Shown one piece after another: positions 42,726 through 50,470 of a stretch of DNA of 64,000 nucleotides. The translations under genes were made by a program, and so were the position numbers. The stretch is taken from positions 62,001 through 126,000 of the forward strand of contig CAJTIR010000004.1 of assembly GCA_910576385.1 (NCBI GenBank), read 5' to 3'. Each line of letters opens with the position of its first letter. Within the stretch, counting starts at the first letter, position 1. Source of the stretch: Lachnospiraceae bacterium (GTDB lineage Bacteria > Bacillota > Clostridia > Lachnospirales > Lachnospiraceae). The notes under the pieces are model-generated. The model searched no databases and had not been told where the DNA came from. It saw nothing but the letters and a program-made list of their open reading frames with translations.

Positions 42726-43204
42726 CGCGCCACCTCCTGTTGCTTATTCCTGGACAGGGATTGCGCCATCTTTTTAACGACTTCCTGAAGCTGCACAAGC
42801 TGGCGGCGAATGGAGGGTTTGGCCTGGGTCTGATGCTTGACTACCTTGCCGGAGTATTCCGCAAAGGCAGCAGTCAGCGCGTCCGCGTCCTTTGACTTGA
42901 AGAACACCAGATAGCGGGGCGGCTGACTTGTTGTGTCCTTTTTCAGTGCAAAATCCACGCCGTATTTCCGGGCCACACGTTCAAAGGACTTAATATTTCC
43001 GTCGGTCACTTCGATATTGGAAACACCCGCGCCCTGCCGGACAAGGTGCTTCACACTCTGTTTGCCCCGATAGATTTTCGGGTTTTTCTGGCTTTTCTCC
43101 ATTTCAGCCAGGGCTTTGGTTATGGCCTTTTTCAGCAGATCAGCGGTCAGCTTTCCCGCCTTGACGCTGATTGCCACGGTCTTTCGTTCCATTTCTTCCT
43201 GCAT
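42722..43204 (-). CDS. pcfB: PcfB family protein (DUF3801)
   Basis: A 160-residue protein with the family pattern TVAISVKAGKLTADLLKKAI, GKQSVKHLVRQGAGVSNIEV, IKSFERVARKYGVDFALKKD and YLVFFKSKDADALTAAFAEY. PcfB-type proteins work next to the coupling protein in pCF10-like and Tn1549-like conjugation systems, probably as accessory relaxosome or coupling factors. AAAGGAGG precedes ATG 43204. It is the only transfer gene left in ICE2, and the coupling protein that should follow is truncated. Intact in sequence but probably without function in its present context. Confidence 0.85.
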   Translation of the reverse strand: MQEEMERKTVAISVKAGKLTADLLKKAITKALAEMEKSQKNPKIYRGKQSVKHLVRQGAGVSNIEVTDGNIKSFERVARKYGVDFALKKDTTSQPPRYLVFFKSKDADALTAAFAEYSGKVVKHQTQAKPSIRRQLVQLQEVVKKMAQSLSRNKQQEVAR

Positions 43205-43307
43205 TGGGCGATTCCTCCTTTCCGGCAGGGTGGAAGTGGAAAAGGGGAACGGCTAAGGCGGCACCACCAGCCGATGCAGCAGGAAGCGCATCAGCCGGTG
43301 GAGATTA

Positions 43308-43658
43308 TCAACAGCCCTCCTCATGGCCCTGGCTCCTGATTTTCAGAATACCGTCCAATGTGGTGGCCGTAATGCCGAGGCGCTGCGCTACGGCAATATC
43401 ATTTTTTACGGCTTCGTCCACTTCCTCGCCGCAGACAATCAGGACATGGCTGCGACGCAGCAGTTCCCGCGCCATATCAATCCCGTCCTTGTGTTCGGCG
43501 GGGACTGTATCATTCAGAAAATGCGGCAGATACAGGATCGGGCAAATCGGGGTAAAACCGGCCAGATAAACCTTGCGGCAATAAACCGCTGCCTGGTCGG
43601 TGTCGGTAAATTCCTGGCCGCTCCAGGCGGCAGAAATATATGCAAAAGGTTTTTTCAC
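43308..43658 (-). CDS. DUF7768/nucleoside deoxyribosyltransferase-like protein
   Basis: A 116-residue protein: FAYISAAWSGQEF at the N-terminus, AVYCRKVYLAGFTPICPILYLPHFLNDTVPAEHKDGIDM, then LLRRSHVLIVCGEEVDEAVKNDI. The Rossmann-like pattern and the GIDMARELLRRSHVLIVCG block resemble the small proteins related to nucleoside 2-deoxyribosyltransferases carried between repA and pcfB in these elements. GTG 43658 is chosen because AAAGGAG lies 8 bases upstream and the family starts with KKPFAYIS. Enzymatic activity is unproven; the protein may bind nucleotides. Confidence 0.75.
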   Translation of the reverse strand: MKKPFAYISAAWSGQEFTDTDQAAVYCRKVYLAGFTPICPILYLPHFLNDTVPAEHKDGIDMARELLRRSHVLIVCGEEVDEAVKNDIAVAQRLGITATTLDGILKIRSQGHEEGC

Positions 43659-43835
43659 GGGGGTTGCTCCTTTCTTCGGCAGTATGCCGAGTGGCAAATG
43701 TCCGTCCCCGTGTCAAGAATAAAATGAACGCGCACCGTGCGCGTTCTTGACACAGTGCCGTTCATTTACAGTTTGGTAGTTAAGGCGGGCCGGATAAGAC
43801 CGGCTCGCCACCCTTATTTGAGTATAAAAAAACAG

Positions 43836-44741
43836 TTACCCGCTGCCGTAGAGGTCGTGATTGACCAGGGCAGTAAAGTAACTGCTTATGGTGGTAGGCG
43901 CATTGTAAAGCGAGGTCAGGAGGTATGCGCGGATATTCCGAACCTTTGTCGTGTTCTCCCGCAAGCTGCTTATCACATACTCGATATGTTCCGAGTCCAG
44001 CTTGAGCAACCGGCTTCTTACAACCTCCTTTGGGAAGTCCTCGCCCCCAATGCGTATCATTTTTCGAGTGCTGCATACCGTGTCTACCAGGATTTCCAGA
44101 ATTTCATCCAGTATGTCCCTGTCATAGCCGAGTTTCTGGCAAAGATGGTCATACTCGATATTCTCTTTCAAAATCTCCCGATAGGCCCGCATCGTATCCA
44201 TCGTATCAGCCGCCGTAGGCGGTCTATCTTCCGGGGGCCTTGCCGCCGGATAGTTAGATGGATCAGTATCACTCAAATCAGTCTTATTCTTATCAGTATT
44301 GATTGTGTCCGATTTTCGGAAGTCAAGAGTTCCGCTTTCGGGAAGTGCAGACTTCCGTTTTTCGGAAGTCTTGACTTCCTCTTTCCGAGTGAAGTTCTTG
44401 ACATAGATTTTAGTGGGTCGGCCCTGGCCCTGCTTCCTGCGCTCAATCAGGCCCACCTTATCCAGTTCGGTAAAGAGTGCCACCGCCTTGTTATGGCCGC
44501 AGCACATCGCGTCCATCGCTTCCTCCAGGGTAAAGTAGATGAATACCCGGTTTTGTTCGTCCAACCAGCCGTTGCGTATGGACAGCCCCATACGGTCTAA
44601 CATCAGGCCGTACAGGATTTTTGCGTCTGCTGTCATTCGCCGGAAGCCGGGGTCGGTAAACAAAACCTTTGGAATCCGATAAAAGGTGTATTGCTCTGCC
44701 TCGGCTCCATAGAAGTAATCCAATGCACCCGGCTCGGCCAT
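43836..44741 (-). CDS. repA: Replication initiator protein A, ICE type
   Basis: A 301-residue protein. The N-terminal RepA winged-helix domain (residues ~12-115) reads YTFYRIPKVLFTDPGFRRMTADAKILYGLMLDRM, then TLEEAMDAMCCGHNKAVALFTELDKVGLI. A low-complexity linker (~125-185) follows, then the C-terminal DUF6017-like domain (YREILKENIEYDHL, RSRLLKLDSEHIEYVISSL). AAAGGAGG precedes ATG 44741. In Tn1549-like elements this gene marks the end opposite the integrase and may support replication of the excised circle. Here it lies about 250 bases from the ICE2 boundary. Confidence 0.88.
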   Translation of the reverse strand: MAEPGALDYFYGAEAEQYTFYRIPKVLFTDPGFRRMTADAKILYGLMLDRMGLSIRNGWLDEQNRVFIYFTLEEAMDAMCCGHNKAVALFTELDKVGLIERRKQGQGRPTKIYVKNFTRKEEVKTSEKRKSALPESGTLDFRKSDTINTDKNKTDLSDTDPSNYPAARPPEDRPPTAADTMDTMRAYREILKENIEYDHLCQKLGYDRDILDEILEILVDTVCSTRKMIRIGGEDFPKEVVRSRLLKLDSEHIEYVISSLRENTTKVRNIRAYLLTSLYNAPTTISSYFTALVNHDLYGSG

Positions 44742-44776
44742 GTTCTCGCCTCCTTTGTCCTTGAATTTACAAAACA

Positions 44777-44807
44777 AAAGGTGCTGCCCGAACGCAACAC
44801 CTTTTGA
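44777..44807. terminator. Hairpin upstream of repA
   Basis: AAAAGGTG / CACCTTTT with a 14-base loop between the element end and repA; T-rich on both sides. Could terminate transcripts entering from outside. Confidence 0.5.
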
Positions 44808-44967
44808 AATCTTTTGCGCCAGAAACGGCGTAGTTATGCGGTTTTTTGATGATAAACCCTACAATTTAGCGGCGGCCTGTCTGTGTGTATTTATTGATTG
44901 GTGGAGGGTATCCCTATGGCTAGTTTGCTTTGCGATTATTATTTATACGGTATGAAAACCGATTATT

Positions 44968-45069
44968 ATGAAACAGAAAGCGTGGCACAGCCACCTGAAA
45001 ATCACGCCGGATTCCCCGGACTACATCAAAAGCGTTATCAGCGTTGGTTATAAATTTGAAGTGCCGTAA
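44968..45069 (+). pseudogene. 3' fragment of a winged-helix gene at the ICE2 boundary
   Basis: The last ~27 codons (HLKITPDSPDYIKSVI, then SVGYKFEVP, stop) are almost identical to the end of the gene at 54618-55061. Upstream of about 44993 the similarity ends and ICE2 sequence begins, so ICE2 is placed inside such a gene. Two differing copies (SVISVGY here, SVVGVGY there) show that these are paralogues or duplicates. Confidence 0.75.
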
Positions 45070-45071
45070 CA

Positions 45072-45112
45072 AAGGCCACAAGGTAAGTCTCTGCTTGCCC
45101 TGTGGCCTTTAT
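45072..45112 (+). terminator. Terminator after the winged-helix fragment
   Basis: AAAGGCCAC...GTGGCCTTT stem, then TTATTAG. Confidence 0.7.
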
Positions 45113-45172
45113 TAGATACGGTAGGTGGTGAAGGAACATTAGGAGACTTTACAGCTTGTGCTGCAAGGAAAA

Positions 45173-45238
45173 ATTATCCCGAACATTTCTTCCCCAAATG
45201 CCTCTGTTGCTGGCTTTCTATGATATATTCGGGATAAT
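45173..45238. repeat. Perfect 11-base inverted repeat in a gene-free stretch
   Basis: ATTATCCCGAA (45173-45183) and TTCGGGATAAT (45228-45238) with a 44-base spacer. The gap 45113-45450 otherwise shows no credible gene. Confidence 0.5.
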
Positions 45239-45449
45239 CAGACTTTCGGTATAACCATTTAGCGGCAACCCGGAAAAGCCTGCAAAAACAAAAAAAACTT
45301 GGTACATTCTCATATCACCCATATATTATTCTACATTTCGGGTTAAGTTATGAGAACGAAAATAATTTTATGTTTTAGTAGTATTTTATTTCGTCAAACA
45401 CTGGGTATAATGTAAATTAGGAATTTCTTAATATTCTCGCATGCAGAAA

Positions 45450-46108
45450 ATAGCACATACTACACACCCAAAATCCTTTCCATCCTGTGCGTTGCGATTG
45501 CCGCTCCGATTTTTTCAAATGAATATCAAACGGGAGCCGACAGTATCCTGCGTGCAACAAAACACGGGCGTACTCGGTTAGCAATTACAAAGATTTCTGC
45601 ATCAAGTACAATTTTCGTTTTAACCTTTATTTTTGGAATAACGATTCATTTACTGATTTTGAACATGGCTTTCGGAACAGAGTGCTTAAAAACTTCGTTT
45701 CAAATGCTTTTCTCTGTCATAAATCTATCCAATATCAATTTGGGACAGTTAGAAATAGTTTTGACATTGGTGGGATTACTTTCTATGTTAGCAAGCATTA
45801 GCTGTACACTATTTCTGTCCGCAAAATGTAAAGATTCTTTGACTGCGTTATTGGTTTCACTTGTTATTGTTCTTCTGCCAATATTTGCCTATACTGCATT
45901 GGGCGCATCATGGATTTCTTGTATTTTGCCATCGGCAGGAATTGGGTTGCAGAATAACTTTCTCTACCAGCTTGCAAATTTTAACTACCTGCATATTGGA
46001 GGAATGAGTTTTTGGACGCCTTATGTAATATTGATTTCAGCAGTGATTGAGATTTCCATATTTCTGTTTTTGACGGTTCGGACTTATTGTAAGCATCAAG
46101 TTGCTTAA
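45450..46108 (+). pseudogene. ABC-2 type permease, N-terminus missing
   Basis: About 215 codons are open from ~45450 to the stop. Sequence such as ILSILCVAIAAPIFSNEYQTGADSI, then RATKHGRTRLAITKI, is the intracellular loop of ABC-2/BcrB-type permeases. Four to five hydrophobic helices follow to the end (for example LVSLVIVLLPIFAYTAL). There is no start codon or ribosome-binding site where the similarity begins, and no ATPase gene nearby, so it is a 5'-truncated remnant. Proteins of this type export peptides such as bacitracin or lantibiotics. Confidence 0.65.
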
Positions 46109-46122
46109 TAGTTGAAAAGCTG

Positions 46123-46158
46123 CTCTACGACGGCAAAAGAAAAAAAGCCGTCGTAGAG
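46123..46158. repeat. T-rich-loop hairpin, copy 2 (inverted)
   Basis: CTCTACGACGGC...GCCGTCGTAGAG with an A-rich loop, matching the hairpin at 36470-36496 in reverse orientation. It is followed by CGGCGGCTTTGA, the left arm of element terminator T2, so it marks the scar of a further ICE2-like element. Confidence 0.55.
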
Positions 46159-46212
46159 AAGACCTATTAACATGCCTATACCACCTTTCGGCGGCTTTGA
46201 TTTTTCAGATTC

Positions 46213-46443
46213 GTGTCTGTGTCTCCTGACGAGCTCTACGAGCGCAAAGTTACCATGCAGGAGCTCCTTGCAGCAATCGCCAGTCTGCCAGACAAACAGG
46301 AAAAGCGAGTTTACGCTCACTTCATTCTTGGCATGACCCAGACGGACATTGCCAGGGTGGAAGGTGTCAGCAAAATGGCCGTGTGCTATTCCATCGAGCG
46401 GGCATTGCAGACGATGGAAAAATTTTTGAAAAATCGTCTGTGA
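46213..46443 (+). pseudogene. C-terminal fragment of a sigma-like factor
   Basis: Seventy-six codons (SPDELYERKVTMQELLAAI, SLPDKQEKRVYAHFILGMTQTDIARVEGVSKMAVCYSIERAL) are sigma-70 region 4. The normal N-terminus is absent: upstream the frame is closed, and a different frame (MPIPPFGGFDFS) enters from the terminator remnant. It is part of an element scar with the hairpin at 46123 and the broken XRE gene on the other strand. Confidence 0.65.
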
Positions 46444-46534
46444 TGACTTTACAGAAGTTCCAAAAATGAAATGGCTTATGAAAGGTATACAGTCTCGGGC
46501 CAACTTGGGTCTGTTGACAAAGTAGCGCCAAACG

Positions 46535-46654
46535 CGCCCGAAATATGATATAAGCCAGTTGCTCCTGTGTTATCCCCTTGGCTTCTCTTTTGCGCTTGAT
46601 CCCCAGCCCTATATCGTGAAAATCAAACTTGCGTTCATCGCGTTCAAACTTCAT
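46535..46654 (-). pseudogene. XRE regulator fragment in an element scar
   Basis: MKFERDERKFDFHDIGLGIKRKREAKGITQEQLAYI is the start of a helix-turn-helix regulator. After the first half of the motif the frame passes into unrelated residues that overlap the sigma fragment. Truncated by a deletion that brought the two fragments tail to tail. Confidence 0.6.
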
Positions 46655-46794
46655 GTCATCACCCAAGGTAATTCTACATTTCAGGTGATAGTATTTGAAC
46701 GATGTTTCTTTTCATGTAATAGACTGTTTAATTTCACAAACGGTACAGATTGACTGAAACACACCCAAATAATTGAGATGGATTTGAAATTTTG

Positions 46795-46850
46795 TTGACA
46801 AGTATGGCAGAAGTTATTATAATAATAAACAGAACAATATTCTGTTTATT
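46795..46850 (+). promoter_or_regulatory. Consensus promoter and TetR-type operator
   Basis: TTGACA (46795-46800), 17-base spacer, TATAAT (46818-46823). A perfect inverted repeat AATAAACAGAA-CAATA-TTCTGTTTATT (46824-46850) overlaps the expected transcription start, so the regulator encoded next can block its own operon. Confidence 0.8.
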
Positions 46851-46868
46851 GCGGAGAGGTGAATTGAT

Positions 46869-47489
46869 ATGTCGAGAAAAGCTGTTTTAGAGGGTGGAAA
46901 GCGCGATGAAATCCTAAATGCTGCGTTAGAATTATTCTTAAAAAACGGATATGAGGCTACTTCTATCCGAATGATTTTAGAACGGGTCAACGGGGAAGTC
47001 GGTATGTTTTATCACTACTTCAATTCCAAGCAAGAAGTATTTGATAAAGCCGTCGAACTCTTTTTTAAGAAAAGCGGAGAAAGATTTTCGGCCATAATGA
47101 ATAAATCCGCAAACCACATCACCCCTCGATCAAGACTGGAACAGCTATATGATTGTTACACCAACAGTATGGCAGAACTAACTCAATTAGCAAATGGCTC
47201 AATTCATTGGTCAATATTGTATGCACTACATGAACAGACTTTAGAAGCAATGCTACCTGCTTTCCAGGTAATGATACATGAATTTCTGCAAGCGGCGGGC
47301 AAGGATGACTGCTACGGCAAAGAATATCTTGCCTCTTTTCTTCTGAAAGGAATTAGCGGTTTAGTGCATGATAGAGTATTCTCTACATTGTCCCTCGAAC
47401 TTAAGGCGCAGGAAACCATGGAACTCATATGCAGAACATTGCAAATTCCGCACGATATATTTGAAAGCGAAGGGAGGCATCCTCTATGA
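46869..47489 (+). CDS. TetR/AcrR family regulator
   Basis: A 206-residue regulator. The N-terminal helix-turn-helix (KRDEILNAALELFLKNGYEATSIRMILERVNGEVGMFYHYFNSKQEVF, residues ~11-58) is typical of TetR proteins. The C-terminal ligand domain (~65-200) has no assignable ligand. The ribosome-binding site is GGAGAGGTG. It is the first gene of a two-gene operon, and its stop overlaps the ATG of the condensation-like gene. The promoter is a consensus one with a perfect palindrome, so the operon should be silent until an effector binds. Confidence 0.92.
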   Translation: MSRKAVLEGGKRDEILNAALELFLKNGYEATSIRMILERVNGEVGMFYHYFNSKQEVFDKAVELFFKKSGERFSAIMNKSANHITPRSRLEQLYDCYTNSMAELTQLANGSIHWSILYALHEQTLEAMLPAFQVMIHEFLQAAGKDDCYGKEYLASFLLKGISGLVHDRVFSTLSLELKAQETMELICRTLQIPHDIFESEGRHPL

Positions 47490-48688
47490 AACAATATATA
47501 CTGACTGAAAGGGCTCATCTCATGTGTCCTAATATGCACTTTGGCATCAAGGCAAAAATCGCCGCAGGATACGACGAGGGGAAATTTCACGATGCACTTC
47601 GGGCGCTTGCGTCTGCACATCCATTTTTGAAAAGCAATGTTGCCCGAGAAGCTAAAAGCGGAAAGCTGTATTATTGCCAGCATCAGGAAATAAAAATCCC
47701 AGTTTTTGAGAAAGACAATGCTTCCCGGTGGCAAGATGATTATAGCGATATGACAAGATATGGCTGGGACGCTTTTAAGAAGTGCCTTTTGAAGCTCATA
47801 GTTTACCCAGATAGAGAATCATTTGAAGTTATATTTATCGCGCATCACCTTTTGGGAGATGGACGCAGTATATTGAACTTGGTATGCGAATTTGCCAACT
47901 GCTATCTGTCCGGGAAAACGCCTACGCTTGCCGAAGAAAGCCCTATTTTGTCTATTGATGAACTTCCAAAAGGTAGCCAGCTTTCGTCAGTAAATAAGCT
48001 GATTATTGGCTATGCAAACCGCAAATGGAAACATGAAGGGCATACCGTCAGTTATGAGGATTACAGAAAATTTGAAACGGAGTTTATTGCCGACAATCCG
48101 GTTTCCTATCTGGAGGAGGTATGGGAGCCAAGGAAGACCGAAGAAGTTTTAAGAAAATGCCATGAACACGGAGTATCATTGAATGACTACCTTGTTGCCG
48201 AGATGATGCGTAAAGAGAAAACGAACCGGGTCGTGGCCGCAGTAGATATACGCAGACATCTCTCTCGCTATAAGGTAGGTGCGTTGGGTAATTATGCCTC
48301 TGCAACTGCAATAGAGGTTTCCAATAAATCCGAAGATATTTGGAACATAGCGAGGTCAGTTTCGGAAAGGCTCAAAAAGAATATAAGTAATCCAGGAAAA
48401 TTGATGATGATCCTTGCCTGTTACCTCTATATGGAGCCGGAACTGATTGATGCTGCCGCAATTTCAGCTATAGGCAGATTTAACAGCAGCGCGGGAAAAT
48501 TTATTGGGTCGGCAATCCTTGGGTATAAAAAACGCAATGGCTACAGTGTCACTAATCTTGGAAATGTGGATAATCCAAACATTGTTGAAGCGATGTTTAT
48601 TCCTCCGGCATCCCCTGCGAATGTTAAAACAATGGGTGTCCTTTCCGTAAACCATCGTTTGAAGAAATGTACTGCCCATTATCAATAA
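47486..48688 (+). CDS. Condensation-domain/alcohol acetyltransferase-like acyltransferase
   Basis: A 400-residue protein of the chloramphenicol acetyltransferase/condensation superfamily. The catalytic HHxxxDG motif is HHLLGDG at residues 120-126. The first ~100 residues (KIAAGYDEGKFHDALRALASAHPFLKSNV) match the N-terminal half of stand-alone condensation proteins. The C-terminal half has YKVGALGNYASATAIEV and NGYSVTNLGNVDNPNIVEAM, similar to the DFGWG-containing part of related enzymes but without that exact motif. It would transfer an acyl group to an amine or alcohol. It is coupled to the TetR gene by a four-base overlap; the acceptor is unknown. Confidence 0.75.
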   Translation: MKQYILTERAHLMCPNMHFGIKAKIAAGYDEGKFHDALRALASAHPFLKSNVAREAKSGKLYYCQHQEIKIPVFEKDNASRWQDDYSDMTRYGWDAFKKCLLKLIVYPDRESFEVIFIAHHLLGDGRSILNLVCEFANCYLSGKTPTLAEESPILSIDELPKGSQLSSVNKLIIGYANRKWKHEGHTVSYEDYRKFETEFIADNPVSYLEEVWEPRKTEEVLRKCHEHGVSLNDYLVAEMMRKEKTNRVVAAVDIRRHLSRYKVGALGNYASATAIEVSNKSEDIWNIARSVSERLKKNISNPGKLMMILACYLYMEPELIDAAAISAIGRFNSSAGKFIGSAILGYKKRNGYSVTNLGNVDNPNIVEAMFIPPASPANVKTMGVLSVNHRLKKCTAHYQ

Positions 48689-48700
48689 GATTGGGTAACT

Positions 48701-49078
48701 TTGGCCGGAAAGAGTGATTACTATTTGACAGCATTTTCAAATGCAGAAATTTCTGCTCTACAAGAAAAATATAGGAATGAAGTTATCGAACGTTGGGGCA
48801 GCACCCATGAGTATCAAGAGTTTTCTTCTTTTTTTCAGCCAGAGCCAAAAAAGAGAGAAATCGGAAGTGGAATGATTTTTTAATATATTCCCAAAATGTC
48901 TTTGAACGACTGGCGGAATATAAGGCAGAAACACCTGCTTTACCTGCCATTCAATCCATTGTTGCAGAGTGGCAGGAGATATATCTGAAAACTTCTATCC
49001 CTGTTCGGATGCTATGCTGATGTATCTGGGCGAATTTTATCAAACAGATGTTCCCCAACAAAAAGCGCAATTGCTCTG
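48701..49078 (+). pseudogene. Decayed MerR-family regulator, TipAS-type C-terminus
   Basis: Pieces of a TipAS-like effector domain appear in three frames: FSNAEISALQEKYRNEVIERWGSTHEYQEFSS, then FERLAEYKAETPALPAIQSIVAEWQE, then NFYPCSDAMLMYLGEFYQTD. The N-terminal MerR domain is absent. At least two frameshifts and a deletion make this non-functional. TipAS domains bind thiopeptide-like drugs, in keeping with the resistance-like surroundings. Confidence 0.65.
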
Positions 49079-49322
49079 ATAGTTGTTTCCACACTCACGT
49101 TCCCTATTCCTTGATTTTGGTTACACTGTTAATGTTCTCTTAATAAGCGGTGAAGATAGTTCAGAGCAACGCTAAAGAGCGATATGATAGGTACTCATCT
49201 TGCATTTTTTAGTTCACTATGCTACGATTGGCAATCAAATGTATGGCCTTCGGCTGTTAATAAATACCTACCAAATAATAGGCAGACCTTAACCTATGCC
49301 TTTATTAAAGGGATTATACAAT
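49079..49322. other. Gap without a recognisable gene
   Basis: AT-rich DNA between the MerR remnant and the AraC gene. It must hold the AraC promoter; I could not choose one convincingly. An upstream ATG at 49296 is in frame with the AraC gene but lacks a good ribosome-binding site. Confidence 0.4.
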
Positions 49323-50381
49323 ATGGAAAGCATAATAAATTTTAATGACATATTAGCTTTATCAAAAAAGTTGGAAACGGAACGACTAGACCGTGAATTA
49401 AGTGTAGTTATGGTGGACGAATATAAAATAGATGATCAGTTACGGAAGTCACTTAAAAATGACACCTATCAATTTCCAGACACTTTTCAAACGAAAACAA
49501 ATAAGCAGATTCTAACAAGGGTACAAGATCAATTTTCGGCGAAAATACATATTAAAAGAACGCCCGTATATTTCCATAAACACGATTTTGTGGAAATTCT
49601 TTATATATATAAGGGACACTGCAAGCAATTTATAGAAAATCTTGAAACCTGTATAGTATTGCAGGAGGGTGATTTATTTATGTTAAACCAGAATGTTATT
49701 CATGCCTTACAGCAGGAAGATGAACAGTCTGTTTTGATTAAAATGATTATCCCTATGGAATGGATTTCCTATGAATTTATCCAGGATATAAACCATAAAA
49801 GTGCCTTGTTTGATTTTTTCGTAAGTGCAAAGTCTCCGCAGAGAGAATATTATAACTATTTACAATATTGTTGTGTGGGTGATGAGCGGCGTCTCATAGA
49901 AGGGATAATGACAGAATACTACTTGAAACAACGCTACTTTGAGGCTGCAATAAAAAGTTACCTGCAGCTTCTTATGATCTTTCTTGAAAGAGAACAGAAA
50001 AAATACAAGTGTTGCAGGTATCGCTTATCCCATAGCTCTTTGCAAGCCGGAGAGATTATTCAATATATTTACAATCACAGTGAACATATTACATTGGAAG
50101 AATTAGCCCATGTTTTTTCTTTCAATCAAAGTTATTTAAGCCGAGTTATTAAAGAAAATTGCAAGATGAATTTTCATGAATTAGTCAGAGAAAGCAGGTT
50201 GGAAAAGGCGGCTGTCCTTTTAAGCAGCTCTGATTACTCGGTGGAAAAAATTGCACAAGCAGTAGGCTATCAAAATGCTGTCCCCATTTATCAGGGGATA
50301 AAAGAAAAATTTGGGTGTTCACCTGCTGAATACCGGAAAAGCTACGGTAAAATGAGTATAGAAAATTCCACAAATCAATGA
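49323..50381 (+). CDS. AraC-family transcriptional regulator
   Basis: A 352-residue regulator. A cupin-like sensor half (VYFHKHDFVEILYIYKGHCKQFIEN, then LQEGDLFMLNQNVIHALQ) is followed by a C-terminal double helix-turn-helix (ITLEELAHVFSFNQSYLSRVIKENCKMNFHELV, YSVEKIAQAVGYQNAVPIYQGIKEKFGCSPAEYR). ATG 49323 has AAAGGG upstream; ATG 49296 is possible but less likely. The MATE exporter and the phosphotransferase follow on the same strand and are the probable targets. Confidence 0.88.
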   Translation: MESIINFNDILALSKKLETERLDRELSVVMVDEYKIDDQLRKSLKNDTYQFPDTFQTKTNKQILTRVQDQFSAKIHIKRTPVYFHKHDFVEILYIYKGHCKQFIENLETCIVLQEGDLFMLNQNVIHALQQEDEQSVLIKMIIPMEWISYEFIQDINHKSALFDFFVSAKSPQREYYNYLQYCCVGDERRLIEGIMTEYYLKQRYFEAAIKSYLQLLMIFLEREQKKYKCCRYRLSHSSLQAGEIIQYIYNHSEHITLEELAHVFSFNQSYLSRVIKENCKMNFHELVRESRLEKAAVLLSSSDYSVEKIAQAVGYQNAVPIYQGIKEKFGCSPAEYRKSYGKMSIENSTNQ

Positions 50382-50470
50382 ATAGAATATCAATTCCCTT
50401 ATATGTAAAATGTATGAGTAACCTGATGAAAAAACACTTTCCAATACTTTTACAGTGAGGATTTTGTATT

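Noticed and set aside
44740-44955. 71-codon plus-strand frame upstream of repA
   Set aside because: Overlaps the repA start and hairpin region on the opposite strand, has no ribosome-binding site and no recognisable sequence.
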